The notes: generated by a model from the letters alone, not told the origin. Numbered from the stretch's first letter, positions 17,593 to 26,507 are shown. The stretch: 64,000 nucleotides of DNA from Paenarthrobacter sp. PH39-S1 (GCF_030063245.1 NZ_JASISR010000001.1:98178-162177), one strand, 5' to 3'. Numbers and translations are program-made.

Positions 17593-18527
17593 GCACAACT
17601 GCAGTATCCGCCGGCGTCGGCGTCGACAAGGACCCGCGCCGCTACGCCCACCTGACGACCATGCGGCTGGAAGACCCGGACGCCATTGCCCGCGCCGCCG
17701 CGGGCCGTCGTCGTCACCCCGGGCTCAAGGCCGGCGTGCAGAGCTTCATCGTTGCCGCCGACCACCCGGCCCGCGGCGCCCTGTCCGTCCGCGGCAACAA
17801 AACCGCCATGGCGGATCGGCGGGATCTGCTGGACCGCCTGCGGATTGCCCTGGACAACCCGGCCGTAGACGGCATCCTGGCGTCCCCGGACATCATGGAT
17901 GACCTGCTGCTGCTGGGCGCCCTTGAGGGGAAACTGGTTTTTGGCTCGATGAACCGCGGTGGCCTGGCCGGTCTGGTCAACGAGTTTGACGACCGTTTCA
18001 CCGGGCACACCGCCGCGGCGCTGAAGGCGCTGGGCGCCGACGGAGGCAAGATGCTCACCCGCATCTGCCTGGACGACCCGGACACGGTGGTGACGCTGGA
18101 GGCCACCGCCCGTGCCATTGATTCGCTGGCCGCGCAGAAGCTGATTGCCATGGTGGAGCCGTTCCTGTCCGTGCGCAAGAACGGCAAGGTCCGCAACGAC
18201 CTGTCCACCGACGCCGTGATCAAGTCCGTCGCCATCGCCTCCGGGCTCGGTTCCACCAGCGCATACACGTGGATGAAACTACCCGTCGTGGCAGATATGG
18301 AACGCGTGCTGGCCGCAACCACCATGCCGACCGTGCTGCTAGGCGGGGACCAGTCCGGCTCCGAGGACGAGGTTTTCGCCAGCTGGCGCGCCGCGCTCGC
18401 CTTGCCCGGTGTCCAGGGCCTGACGGTGGGACGCGCCCTGCTGTACCCTCAGAGCGGCGATGTTGCCGGGACCGTTGCCACTGCCGCGTCGCTGTTGAAC
18501 CGCACATCCGTGAGCACGCAGGAGTAA
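17589..18527 (+). CDS. Cgl0159-family TIM-barrel protein (inositol cluster)
   Basis: 312 aa from ATG 17589. It resembles the (beta/alpha)8 protein family first noted as Cgl0159 in the Corynebacterium glutamicum inositol cluster and related to class-I aldolase-like barrels. Visible blocks are VQSFIVAADHPARGAL, DGILASPDIMDDLLLL, GSMNRGGLAG and TVLLGGDQSGSEDEVF. It may do the aldolase step (IolJ role, cleaving 6-phospho-5-dehydro-2-deoxygluconate), since no other aldolase lies in the cluster; this is inference from context. It is coupled to iolC by an ATGA overlap, with iolD 3 bp downstream. Confidence 0.85.
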   Translation: MSTTAVSAGVGVDKDPRRYAHLTTMRLEDPDAIARAAAGRRRHPGLKAGVQSFIVAADHPARGALSVRGNKTAMADRRDLLDRLRIALDNPAVDGILASPDIMDDLLLLGALEGKLVFGSMNRGGLAGLVNEFDDRFTGHTAAALKALGADGGKMLTRICLDDPDTVVTLEATARAIDSLAAQKLIAMVEPFLSVRKNGKVRNDLSTDAVIKSVAIASGLGSTSAYTWMKLPVVADMERVLAATTMPTVLLGGDQSGSEDEVFASWRAALALPGVQGLTVGRALLYPQSGDVAGTVATAASLLNRTSVSTQE

Positions 18528-18530
18528 ACG

Positions 18531-18575
18531 ATGCCGACACGCATAATGGCGACACGCACAACGCCGACACGCACA
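18531..18575 (+). repeat. 15-bp tandem repeat at the start of iolD
   Basis: Three consecutive 15-bp units (variants of ATGCCGACACGCATA) encode MPTRI-MATRT-TPTRT directly before MTVAQALVEF. Two of the three units start with ATG and the next ATG (18576) follows at once, giving a choice of in-frame starts at 18531, 18546 and 18576. It is the same five-codon architecture as the ATG repeat at 7591-7735. Confidence 0.85.
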
Positions 18576-20504
18576 ATGACCGTGGCGCAGGCCCTGGTGG
18601 AATTCCTGGCCAACCAGTACACCGTGGACCGCGTCGGCACCGAGGAATACCGCGGCCGGCTGATCCCTGGTACGTTCGGTATCTTCGGCCACGGCAACGT
18701 GGCCGGAGTGGGCCAGGCGCTCAGGCAATACCAGCAAAGTGACCCCGAACTGATGCCGTACTACCAGGGCCGGAACGAACAAGCCCAGGTGCACCAGTCC
18801 GTGGGCTATGCCCGGCACACCCGGCGTCGCGCCACCTTCGCCGTGAGCACCTCGATCGGGCCTGGCTCAACCAACATGCTCACCGGTGCGGCCTTGGCCA
18901 CTACGAACCGGCTGCCGGTGCTGCTGCTGCCCAGCGACGCGTTTGCCACCCGCGCCGCGGATCCGGTGCTCCAGCAGCTGGAACGCCCGGACGCCTACGA
19001 TGTCACGGTCAATGACGCGTTCCGCCCGCTGTCGCGTTTCTTTGACCGGGTGTCCCGTCCCGAGCAGCTTTTCTCCGCCCTGTTCGGTGGGCTGCGCGTG
19101 CTCACCGACCCTGCGGACACCGGGGCCGTGACGATCTCGCTGCCGCAGGATGTCCAGGCCGAGGCGTTCGTAGTGCCGGCGGAGTTCCTGGCCGAGCGTG
19201 AGTGGCGCATCCGCCATCCCGAGCCGGAGGACGACGACATCCGCCGGGCCGCCGAGGCCATCCGTGCCGCCAGGAACCCGCTCATCATCGCGGGCGGCGG
19301 CGTCCTATACGCCTACGCCGAAGACGAGCTGGCCAGGTTCGCGGACGCCACCGGAATCCCGGTCGGCAACACGCAGGCCGGCGTCGGCGTGCTGCCCTGG
19401 AACCACCCGCGCTCCCTGGGTGCCATCGGGTCAACAGGAACGACGGCGGCGAACGCCATCGCTGCCGACGCCGACCTGATCATTGGCATCGGCACGCGCT
19501 ATGAAGACTTCACGACGGCGTCCCGTACCGCCTTCCAGAACCCCGACGTGCGCTTCATCAACATCAATGTCGCCCCGCTGGACGCGTATAAGCACGGCAC
19601 ATCGCTGCCGATCGTCGCGGACGCACGCAAAACGCTGGTGAAACTGAACCAGGCCTTGGGCGGTTACCGCGTGGGCGGCGACCTGGAAGCACGGGTTGCG
19701 GAGCAGAAGAAGCGCTGGGATGCCATTGTGGACGACGCGTTCGACACCCGGTTCACGCCGCTGCCGTCGCAGAATGAGATCATTGGCGCCACGAACCGGG
19801 CCATGGATGCCCAGGACGTGGTCATCTGCGCCGCCGGCTCGCTGCCCGGCGACCTGCACAAGATGTGGCGGGTCCGGGACTCCTTCGGCTATCACGTGGA
19901 ATATGCCTACTCCTGCATGGGCTACGAGATTCCCGGCGGTCTCGGTGTCAAGCGTGCCGCGCTGGCGGAGGCGGCCAACGGTGGCACCCGGCGTGACGTC
20001 GTCGTCATGGTCGGAGACGGCTCATACCTGATGATGCACACCGAACTGGTCACCGCCGTGGCGGAAAGAATCAAGCTGATTGTGGTGCTGATCCAAAACC
20101 ACGGGTACGCATCCATCGGGGCCCTGTCCGAACAGCTTGGATCGCAGCGCTTCGGCACCCAATACCGGACGCTGGATGCGGAACATCACACGTTCGACGA
20201 CGGCGAAACCCTGCCGGTCGACCTGGCCCTCAACGCCGAAAGCCTGGGCGTAAAGGTCATCAGGGTGGCCCAGGGCGAACACGTCATCGCGGACCTGGAG
20301 GCGGCCGTCGCGCAGGCCAAGGCAGCACCGGAAGACGGCGGACCGGTCCTCGTGTATGTCGAATCCGACCCGCTCCTGGACGCACCCAGCTCCGAATCGT
20401 GGTGGGACGTGCCAGTCGCGCAGACCTCTACGCTGGAATCAACCCAACGAGCGTTCATCACCTACACCGACCACAAGAACCGCCAGCGCACGCTGCTCGG
20501 CTGA
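18531..20504 (+). CDS. iolD: 3D-(3,5/4)-trihydroxycyclohexane-1,2-dione hydrolase (IolD)
   Basis: A 657-aa ThDP-dependent enzyme that opens the ring of the inositol intermediate to 5-deoxyglucuronate. It is related to acetolactate synthase. Seen are the N-terminal ThDP-binding LVEFLANQYTVDR and IFGHGNVAGVGQAL, a middle GTTAANAIAADADLIIGIG domain and the C-terminal ThDP motif GDGSYLMMHTELVTAVAERIKLIVVLIQN. GGAG is placed well for ATG 18531, but the first 15 residues are repeat-encoded and the ancestral start may be 18576 (642 aa). Confidence 0.94.
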   Translation: MPTRIMATRTTPTRTMTVAQALVEFLANQYTVDRVGTEEYRGRLIPGTFGIFGHGNVAGVGQALRQYQQSDPELMPYYQGRNEQAQVHQSVGYARHTRRRATFAVSTSIGPGSTNMLTGAALATTNRLPVLLLPSDAFATRAADPVLQQLERPDAYDVTVNDAFRPLSRFFDRVSRPEQLFSALFGGLRVLTDPADTGAVTISLPQDVQAEAFVVPAEFLAEREWRIRHPEPEDDDIRRAAEAIRAARNPLIIAGGGVLYAYAEDELARFADATGIPVGNTQAGVGVLPWNHPRSLGAIGSTGTTAANAIAADADLIIGIGTRYEDFTTASRTAFQNPDVRFININVAPLDAYKHGTSLPIVADARKTLVKLNQALGGYRVGGDLEARVAEQKKRWDAIVDDAFDTRFTPLPSQNEIIGATNRAMDAQDVVICAAGSLPGDLHKMWRVRDSFGYHVEYAYSCMGYEIPGGLGVKRAALAEAANGGTRRDVVVMVGDGSYLMMHTELVTAVAERIKLIVVLIQNHGYASIGALSEQLGSQRFGTQYRTLDAEHHTFDDGETLPVDLALNAESLGVKVIRVAQGEHVIADLEAAVAQAKAAPEDGGPVLVYVESDPLLDAPSSESWWDVPVAQTSTLESTQRAFITYTDHKNRQRTLLG

Positions 20505-20520
20505 ACAAGGAAGATCCCTC

Positions 20521-22017
20521 ATGACAAACACGATCAACCACTTCATCAACGGTGTCGAGTCCGCCGGCAGCGGCGACCGCACCCAGCCCGTCTACAACCC
20601 CGCCACGGGTGCCGTCTCCGCCGAGCTGCGGCTGGCCAATAAGGCCGACCTTGACAACGCCGTGGGCATCGCCAAGGCGGCCGGGGAAGTGTGGGGGGAT
20701 TACTCACTGGCCAAGCGAACCACCGTTTTGTTCAGGTTCCGTGAACTCGTCGCCGCCCACGTCGATGAGCTCGCCGAGCTGGTCACGGCCGAGCATGGCA
20801 AGGTGCTTTCCGACGCGAGGGGCGAGATTGGGCGCGGACTGGAGGTCATCGAATTTGCGTGCGGCATCAACCAGCTGCTCAAGGGTGCCTACTCGGACCA
20901 GGCCTCCACCGGCATTGACGTGTTTTCCTTCCGTCAGCCGGTGGGCGTGGTTGCGGGCATCACTCCCTTCAACTTCCCCGTGATGGTGCCGCTGTGGATG
21001 TGCCCGATCGCCATTGCCACCGGCAATGCTTTCATCCTTAAGCCCTCCGAGCGCGACCCGTCCGCCAGCATGCTGCTAGCGAAGTTGTGGACGGAAGCCG
21101 GCCTGCCGAACGGCGTATTCCAGGTTCTGCACGGCGGCAAGGAGACCGTTGACGGTTTGCTGACGCACCCGGATGTGGATGCAATTTCCTTTGTCGGCTC
21201 CACCCCGATCGCCAAGTATGTGCACGAGACCGCCACGGCGCACGGCAAGCGCGTGCAGGCCCTGGGCGGGGCGAAGAACCACGCGATCATCCTGCCCGAC
21301 GCCGACCTTGACAACGCCGCGGACCACCTGTCGGCCGCTGCGTACGGTTCCGCCGGCGAGCGCTGCATGGCGATCTCCGTGGCCGTGGCCGTGGGAGATG
21401 CCGCTGATGCGCTGATCGGCAAGGTCCGGGAACGCGCCGAGGCCATCAAGGTGGCCGAGGGCACAGATCCCGACGCCGACATGGGTCCGCTCATTACCGC
21501 TGCGTCCAAGGCGCGCCTGGTGAAGATTGTCGGCGAGGCAGCCGACGCCGGGGCTACGCTGGTTGTTGATGGCCGCGGGTTCACGGTGCCGGGCAAGGAA
21601 GAGGGCTTCTGGGTTGGCCCGACGCTCCTGGACGGGGTAGCCAGCGACATGACCGCCTACACCGAGGAGATCTTTGGCCCGGTCCTGGCTGTCATGCGGG
21701 TGGACACCGTCGAGGAAGGCATAGCGTTGATCAACGCCAACCCGTACGGAAACGGCACCGCCATCTTCACCTCCTCGGGATCGAACGCGCGCAAGTTCCA
21801 GCGCGGCGTGCACGTGGGCATGATCGGCATCAACGTCCCGGTCCCCGTCCCCGTGGCATACCACTCGTTCGGTGGCTGGAAGAACTCGCTGTTCGGTGAC
21901 AAGCACATCTACGGTGAAGAGGGTGTTGCCTTCTACACCCGCGGCAAGGTTGTCACCTCACGCTGGCCCGAGCCGTCGCACGAGTCCGGCGCATCCTACA
22001 ACTTCCCGTCCAACTGA
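20521..22017 (+). CDS. mmsA: Methylmalonate-semialdehyde dehydrogenase, CoA-acylating (IolA/MmsA)
   Basis: 498 aa. It converts malonate semialdehyde from inositol breakdown to acetyl-CoA with NAD and CoA. ATG 20521 (MTNTINHFINGVE) follows AAGGAAGA. Family blocks are GVVAGITPFNFPVMVPLWM, PSERDPSASMLLAKL, VQALGGAKNHAIILPDAD, GSAGERCMAISVAVAVG (catalytic Cys) and GPVLAVMRVDTVEEGIALIN. The missing general-base Glu (GGAKN in place of ELGGK) is normal for this CoA-dependent subfamily. Its stop lies 5 bp before the palindrome at 22023. Confidence 0.95.
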   Translation: MTNTINHFINGVESAGSGDRTQPVYNPATGAVSAELRLANKADLDNAVGIAKAAGEVWGDYSLAKRTTVLFRFRELVAAHVDELAELVTAEHGKVLSDARGEIGRGLEVIEFACGINQLLKGAYSDQASTGIDVFSFRQPVGVVAGITPFNFPVMVPLWMCPIAIATGNAFILKPSERDPSASMLLAKLWTEAGLPNGVFQVLHGGKETVDGLLTHPDVDAISFVGSTPIAKYVHETATAHGKRVQALGGAKNHAIILPDADLDNAADHLSAAAYGSAGERCMAISVAVAVGDAADALIGKVRERAEAIKVAEGTDPDADMGPLITAASKARLVKIVGEAADAGATLVVDGRGFTVPGKEEGFWVGPTLLDGVASDMTAYTEEIFGPVLAVMRVDTVEEGIALINANPYGNGTAIFTSSGSNARKFQRGVHVGMIGINVPVPVPVAYHSFGGWKNSLFGDKHIYGEEGVAFYTRGKVVTSRWPEPSHESGASYNFPSN

Positions 22018-22022
22018 CCCCC

Positions 22023-22090
22023 TCCCAACTAGGTAGCAGATAACGCACCCAAAACGGCCCAGAAGTGCATTATCTGCTACCTAGTTGGGA
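22023..22090. repeat. Dispersed palindromic element, copy 2
   Basis: A 68-base inverted repeat. The two 26-base arms (22023-22048 and 22065-22090) start and end with TCCCAACTAGGTAGCAG and its complement and differ at one position. It matches copy 1 at 84-149 in CCCAACTNNGTAGCAGATA and in the inner GCAC-CCAAAAC part. It occupies the spot where the 5' part of the next isomerase gene is missing, and as RNA it would form a very stable hairpin after mmsA. Confidence 0.85.
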
Positions 22091-22115
22091 GCAAGGCGAA
22101 GGATCTGATCTCCTC

Positions 22116-22769
22116 ATGAGCGAGCGAGTAAACAAATTGATGGCGGAACTGACCGCCGCCATGGGTGGCGGGAACATCGTCGTCATCCCCGCGATGTGGC
22201 GTGATGACGTCACGGGTGCGGCCGTGGAAAGCGGCGTGCTTTCCGAAGCTGCCTGGCGGGACCTGTTTGCCGGCCACAACAAACTCGGCGAGGTGCTGCT
22301 GACGGACTACGGCCTGAAGCAGCAGTTCCACTCGCATGCGGACTCGCATGTCGGGGCTCAAGCCGACATTGAGCACCTGCTGGCCGAAACGGACCCGGAA
22401 CTGCTGAACCTGTGCCTGGACCCCGGTCACGCCGAATACTGCGGCGCCAGCAGCCTGGAGTTGATCCGCAAGTACCCCGAACGCATCGGCTACCTGCACC
22501 TGAAGCAGATCAACCCGGAGATCCTGGCCAAGGTCAATGCGGACAACATGACCTGGGCGGCGGCCAATCTGGCCGGCGTCATGATCGAGCCGCCCTGCGG
22601 TCTGCCGGATCTGCGGGCCGTAATCGAGGCTGTCGAGGCCCTCGACAAGCCGATCTTTGGCATTGTGGAGCAGGACATGTACCCGGTGGCGTTTGATGTT
22701 CCGATGCCAATTGCCAAGCGCACCCGCGACTACCTGCTCAGCTGTGGCAGCCGCACCATTGTCAACTGA
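22116..22769 (+). pseudogene. N-terminally truncated sugar isomerase/epimerase (IolE/IolI-type TIM barrel)
   Basis: The 217 codons from ATG 22116 match the middle and C-terminal parts of inositol-cluster TIM-barrel isomerases: VVIPAMWRDDVTG, HADSHVGAQADIEHLL, LCLDPGHAEYCGASSLELI, RIGYLHLKQINPEIL and FGIVEQDMYP. Family proteins are about 290-300 aa. The first 70-80 residues, including the first barrel strands and a metal-binding Glu, are absent and the sequence upstream is the palindrome at 22023-22090. The remaining frame is uninterrupted, so the loss may be recent. A complete relative sits at 25537-26409. Confidence 0.75.
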
Positions 22770-22830
22770 TTTTACCGCCGGCGGCACCGCACGGCGCGGC
22801 ACAGCACCTACTCACATGAAGGAAAATGCC

Positions 22831-23844
22831 ATGACTGAAACACTCCGCGTAGCCGTCATTGGGGCAGGACGCATGGGCGCAGACCACATCACCCGGCTGC
22901 AGCACCGCATCACCGGGGCCGAGGTGGCCGCCGTCGTCGATGTGGACCTTGCCCGTGCCCGGGCCTCCATCAAGGACATTCCCGGTGCCGTGGCCCTGGC
23001 CAGCGCCGAAGAGGCTCTGAACTATGGCGACGTCAACGCCGTCCTGATCGCCACCCCCGGATTCCTGCACCAGGAGATCCTGTTCAAGGCGCTGGCGAAG
23101 GACATCCCGATCCTCTGCGAAAAGCCGCTGACCCCCGACGCAGAGAGCTCCTGGCAGGTTGTCCAGGCGGAGGCGAAGCTGGGCCGCAAGCGCATCCAGG
23201 TGGGGTTCATGCGCCGCTTTGACGCCGAGTATGCCGCCCTGGGCGGCATCATCCGCACCCGCGAACTGGGCGAGCTGCTGATGCTCCACCACCAGCACCG
23301 CAATCCCACCACTCCGGCGGGCTTCACCAACGAGATGCTGATCAACGACTCGGTGGTCCACGAGTTCGACGCAATACGTTTCTTCACCGGCGAGGAAATC
23401 ACCTCCGTGCAGGTCCGCCTGGGCAGGGCCACCTCCAACGCCCCGTCCGGTCAGCACGATCCCCAGCATGTGCTCATCGAAACGGAATCCGGCGTGCTGG
23501 CCGACGTGGAAATCTACGTCAACGCCAAATTCGGTTACCAAGTGGCCACGCAGGCCTCCTTCGAGGACGGCATTGTCAGCATTGGCAACGACGCGGGCCT
23601 GTACGTCCGCACCCAGGGACGCTGGGGCGGCACGATCACCCCCGGCTTCGAGGAGCGTTTTGGTGCCGCCTACGATGTCGAGGTCCAGGCCTGGGTGGAC
23701 GCCGCACTGCGTGGCGGGATTGGGGGGCCATCAGCCTGGGATGGCTACGCCACGGCTGCCTGCTGCGAAGCCGGCGTCGAAGCGCAGAAGAACGGCGACA
23801 AGGTCGCCGTTTCCCTCAGGCCGAAGCCGGCCATCTACAACTAG
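22831..23844 (+). CDS. iolG: Gfo/Idh/MocA-family dehydrogenase, probable inositol 2-dehydrogenase
   Basis: 337 aa from ATG 22831, preceded by AAGGAAAA. The N-terminal Rossmann motif is VAVIGAGRMGADHITRL, and the family EKP motif (LCEKPLTPD) carries the Lys thought to be catalytic. RFDAEYAALGG and NDSVVHEFDAIRFFTGEE (substrate-domain His) follow. The location between mmsA and isomerase remnants supports NAD-dependent oxidation of myo-inositol or an isomer. Paralogue of 24496-25518; which one acts on which isomer cannot be told here. Confidence 0.88.
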   Translation: MTETLRVAVIGAGRMGADHITRLQHRITGAEVAAVVDVDLARARASIKDIPGAVALASAEEALNYGDVNAVLIATPGFLHQEILFKALAKDIPILCEKPLTPDAESSWQVVQAEAKLGRKRIQVGFMRRFDAEYAALGGIIRTRELGELLMLHHQHRNPTTPAGFTNEMLINDSVVHEFDAIRFFTGEEITSVQVRLGRATSNAPSGQHDPQHVLIETESGVLADVEIYVNAKFGYQVATQASFEDGIVSIGNDAGLYVRTQGRWGGTITPGFEERFGAAYDVEVQAWVDAALRGGIGGPSAWDGYATAACCEAGVEAQKNGDKVAVSLRPKPAIYN

Positions 23845-23859
23845 AATTGGAGCGATAAG

Positions 23860-24065
23860 CGAATTAAAATTGCGAAAAGGCCGAGGAATCCGAGGGGCGT
23901 TCTACCGCTCCATGGAGGTGCTGCTGCCCATCATGGAGCGTGAAGGCCTCGACCTGCTGATCGACCCGCATCCGGACGCCTTCGTTGTGGAGGGCCTGGC
24001 CGCGATCGGCGTCATCCGCGGGCTGAACTTGAGGAACGTGGGTCTTGCCTATGTGGCCCTCGGCC
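23860..24065 (+). pseudogene. Fragment of an IolH-like sugar isomerase/epimerase
   Basis: Open codons here read AFYRSMEVLLPIMEREGLDL then LIDPHPDAFVVEGLAAIGVI and RGLNLRNVGLAYVA, the middle of a TIM-barrel isomerase of the IolH type. Both ends of the gene are gone: upstream is the iolG-like stop, and downstream the similarity ends abruptly near 24065 and is replaced by unrelated sequence. The fragment covers about a quarter of a normal 290-aa protein and cannot fold as a barrel. Confidence 0.65.
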
Positions 24066-24129
24066 GAACTCGTGGACGGCCGGCCCGCGCGTCCAGTCCA
24101 CCGCGCCAGCGAAGCCATGTAGGTCACCG

Positions 24130-24415
24130 GCGCCCGGACGTCAAGATGATGCTGGACCTTTACCACGCGCAGCTGGGGGAGGGGAATCTGATCGAGTAGT
24201 GCGCTCGTGCCTGCCGTTGATCGGCGAAATCCAGGTGGCGGATGTTCCGGGCCGCTGTGAGCCCGGGACCGGTGAAATCAACTATGCCGCCGTCGCCAGA
24301 GCGCTGACGGAGGCCGCGTACACCGGGACGGTCGGCGTGGAAGCCTGGGCCCAAGGGCGACAGCCACGTGGCTCTGGCGGCCTTCCGGGCGGCATTCACC
24401 CTGGCGGGACCCTAG
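24130..24415 (+). pseudogene. C-terminal remnant of a hydroxypyruvate isomerase (Hyi)-like gene
   Basis: The end of a hydroxypyruvate-isomerase-type protein is spread over more than one frame: VKMMLDLYHAQLGEGNLIE up to a TAG near 24197, then RSCLPLIGEIQVADVPGR and EPGTGEINYAAVARAL on the other side of that stop, GVEAWAQG, and after a second shift DSHVALAAFRAAFTLAGP with a stop at 24413-24415. The first part of the gene is absent. Together with the fragment at 23860 it shows that two adjacent isomerase genes have collapsed into one stretch of about 0.6 kb. Confidence 0.7.
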
Positions 24416-24495
24416 CCTGCCACGCAAAACCAGCCTGCGCCGAAACCAGATCGGTGAGGCCGACTTCATGGCCCGCAACTTTGCAAAGGAACACG

Positions 24496-25518
24496 ATGAA
24501 AGACGTAACTCTCGGCCTCGTAGGAGTTGGGCGCATCGGCGTCATGCACGCCAACAACGTTGCCGCCCTCAACGACGTGATGCATCCCCATGGGATCAAC
24601 GTCAAGCTCAAGCTGACCGACGTGGCCCAGGAACACGCCCGCAGCGTGGCCGCCGGACTTGGGGCGGAATTCCTGACCTCCGTGGACGAGCTCATTGACG
24701 CCGGCGTGGACGGCCTGATCATCGCCACCGGCACCGGCACCCACCCGGACCTGATCAAGGCCGGTGTCGACGCCGGAATCCCGGTCTTCTGCGAGAAGCC
24801 CGTGGGGGTGAACGTCGCAGAGTCGCTGCCGGTGCTCGATTACATCAGCGAAAAGGGCGGCACCGTCCAGATCGGCCACCAGCGCCGCTTTGACGCCGGC
24901 TACCTGGAAGCCAAGCGTGCCTTCGACGCCGGCGAGCTGGGCTGGATCCATTCGCTGCGGGCCACTACCGGGGACATGACTCCGCCGCCGGTGGAATTCC
25001 TGGCCACGTCCGGCGGCCTGTTCCGCGACTGCTCCGTTCACGACTTCGACATCCTGCGCTGGCTGACCGGCCGGGAAATTGTGGAAGTCTACGCCAGGGG
25101 TTCCAACAACGGCGATCCGGCCATCGGCGAGGTCGGCGACGTGGACACGGCGCTCGCGGTTGTCACATTCGACGACGGCACCCTCGCGACAGTCGCGGCC
25201 ACCCGCTACAACGGCGCCGGCCACGATGTCCGGCTGGAGATCCAGGGGTCCAAGGGCTCGCTGGTGGTCGGCCTCGATGAGGAGTCGGCTTTGAAGTCCG
25301 CCGAGGCCGGCATCACCTTCCCCGCCGGTTCCCCATACCTTACCTTTGCCGAACGCTTCGCGGCCGCCTACGTGTCCGAGCTGGCGGCGTTCGTTGAACT
25401 CATCCTCGGCCTGCGCCCGAACCCCTGCACGCCGCGAGATGCCGTGGCTGCCTCCAAGGTGGCCGACGCGGCCCAGGAATCCCTTGAGACCGGCGTCCCG
25501 GTCCGGGTCGCACTCTAG
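24496..25518 (+). CDS. iolG: Inositol 2-dehydrogenase-like protein (Gfo/Idh/MocA family)
   Basis: 340 aa from ATG 24496 with AAAGGA five bases upstream. It has LGLVGVGRIGVMHANNV (Rossmann), VFCEKPVGVN (EKP motif), IGHQRRFDAGYLEAKRAF and FRDCSVHDFDILRWLTGRE. This pattern, with the insertion HPHGINVKLKL after the first helix, is common in actinobacterial inositol clusters. It probably oxidises myo-, D-chiro- or scyllo-inositol to an inosose. The TIM-barrel gene starts 18 bp downstream, so they form one transcript. Confidence 0.9.
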   Translation: MKDVTLGLVGVGRIGVMHANNVAALNDVMHPHGINVKLKLTDVAQEHARSVAAGLGAEFLTSVDELIDAGVDGLIIATGTGTHPDLIKAGVDAGIPVFCEKPVGVNVAESLPVLDYISEKGGTVQIGHQRRFDAGYLEAKRAFDAGELGWIHSLRATTGDMTPPPVEFLATSGGLFRDCSVHDFDILRWLTGREIVEVYARGSNNGDPAIGEVGDVDTALAVVTFDDGTLATVAATRYNGAGHDVRLEIQGSKGSLVVGLDEESALKSAEAGITFPAGSPYLTFAERFAAAYVSELAAFVELILGLRPNPCTPRDAVAASKVADAAQESLETGVPVRVAL

Positions 25519-25536
25519 AACCGGACGGGACAGACC

Positions 25537-26409
25537 ATGACTTCTGCGCTTGCCGGCCAGCTCGCCGCGGCACCCATCTCCTGGGGCGTCTGCGAGGCGG
25601 AAAACTGGGGATACCAGCTCCCTCCGGAACGTGTCCTGCAGGACATGTTGGACCTGGGCATCAGGGCCACCGAGTTTGGACCCACGGGATTCCTCCCTGT
25701 CGAGCCGAAGCCACGTGCCGAAATACTCCGGCGCTACGGACTCACCGCGATCGGCGGGTTTTTCCCGTCGGTGCTGCATCAGGACGGCAGCGACCCCCTG
25801 CCGGCGATCGAGCGTGAGCTTGCCGCCTTTGAGGCCGCCGGGGCCACGGTCCTGGTTCTCTCCGCGGACAGTGGTGCCGCCTCCTATGACGAGAAGCAGG
25901 AGATGACCGCGCAGCAGTGGAAAACCTTCGGCCGCAACCTGGACGAAGCGGTCCGCCGTGCCGCCGACCGCGGCATCACCGCGGTGCTGCACCCGCATGT
26001 CGGCACCATGGTGGAATCTGCAGCCGCCGTCGACCAACTGCTCAACAGCACAGCCGCCAACATCTGCCTCGACACCGGGCACCTGCTGATCGGCGGGACG
26101 AACCCGTTGGATCTCGTCCGCCGCTTTGCCGCGCGGGTGGGTCATGCGCACCTGAAGGACGTCAAGGCGGACCTTGCCGGCCGGGTAGGCCGCGGCGAGC
26201 TGGGCTTCACCGACGGCGTGAAAGCGGGCATGTTCGTGCCGCTGGGCCAGGGTGACTGCGGGATCGCGGAGCTCGTCGCCAGGCTGCAGGCGGTAGATTA
26301 CGCCGGCTGGTACGTCATGGAGCAGGATGCGATCCTGACCGCGCCGCCGGAGGGCCAGGGTCCACTGCGCGGCATCCGCGAGTCCCGGGACTTCCTGCTC
26401 GGCCTGTAG
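25537..26409 (+). CDS. TIM-barrel sugar isomerase/dehydratase, probable inosose dehydratase (IolE-like)
   Basis: 290 aa, complete. Metal-site and barrel landmarks are PISWGVCEAENWGYQLPPER, RATEFGPTGFLP (first-strand Glu), LHPHVGTMVES, CLDTGHLLIGG, HAHLKDVKADLAGRVGRG and GDCGIAEL, then YVMEQDAIL. The HLKD and GD(G/C) patterns agree with IolE, which dehydrates scyllo-inosose. It is the only intact IolE/IolI/IolH-type gene left in the cluster, so it probably carries the dehydratase step. Isomerase (IolI) activity is an alternative. Confidence 0.85.
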   Translation: MTSALAGQLAAAPISWGVCEAENWGYQLPPERVLQDMLDLGIRATEFGPTGFLPVEPKPRAEILRRYGLTAIGGFFPSVLHQDGSDPLPAIERELAAFEAAGATVLVLSADSGAASYDEKQEMTAQQWKTFGRNLDEAVRRAADRGITAVLHPHVGTMVESAAAVDQLLNSTAANICLDTGHLLIGGTNPLDLVRRFAARVGHAHLKDVKADLAGRVGRGELGFTDGVKAGMFVPLGQGDCGIAELVARLQAVDYAGWYVMEQDAILTAPPEGQGPLRGIRESRDFLLGL

Positions 26410-26429
26410 CCAGCAAGGACCGAACTACG

Positions 26430-26493
26430 GACGACGGCGCGTCCTGCGCCGCCGCCGTCGTCCTGCGCCGCTGGTCGAGCTATCGGGACCAGC
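26430..26493. terminator. Convergent terminator region between the TIM-barrel gene and iolB
   Basis: Two hairpins in tandem: GACGACGGCG (26430-26439) with CGCCGTCGTC (26453-26462), and GCTGGTC with GACCAGC (26470-26493). The second resembles the GCTGGTCGAGC-type palindromes repeated in many actinobacterial genomes. The position between two convergent stops suits transcription ending from both sides. Confidence 0.6.
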
Positions 26494-26507
26494 GGGTTTC
26501 GACCGGC

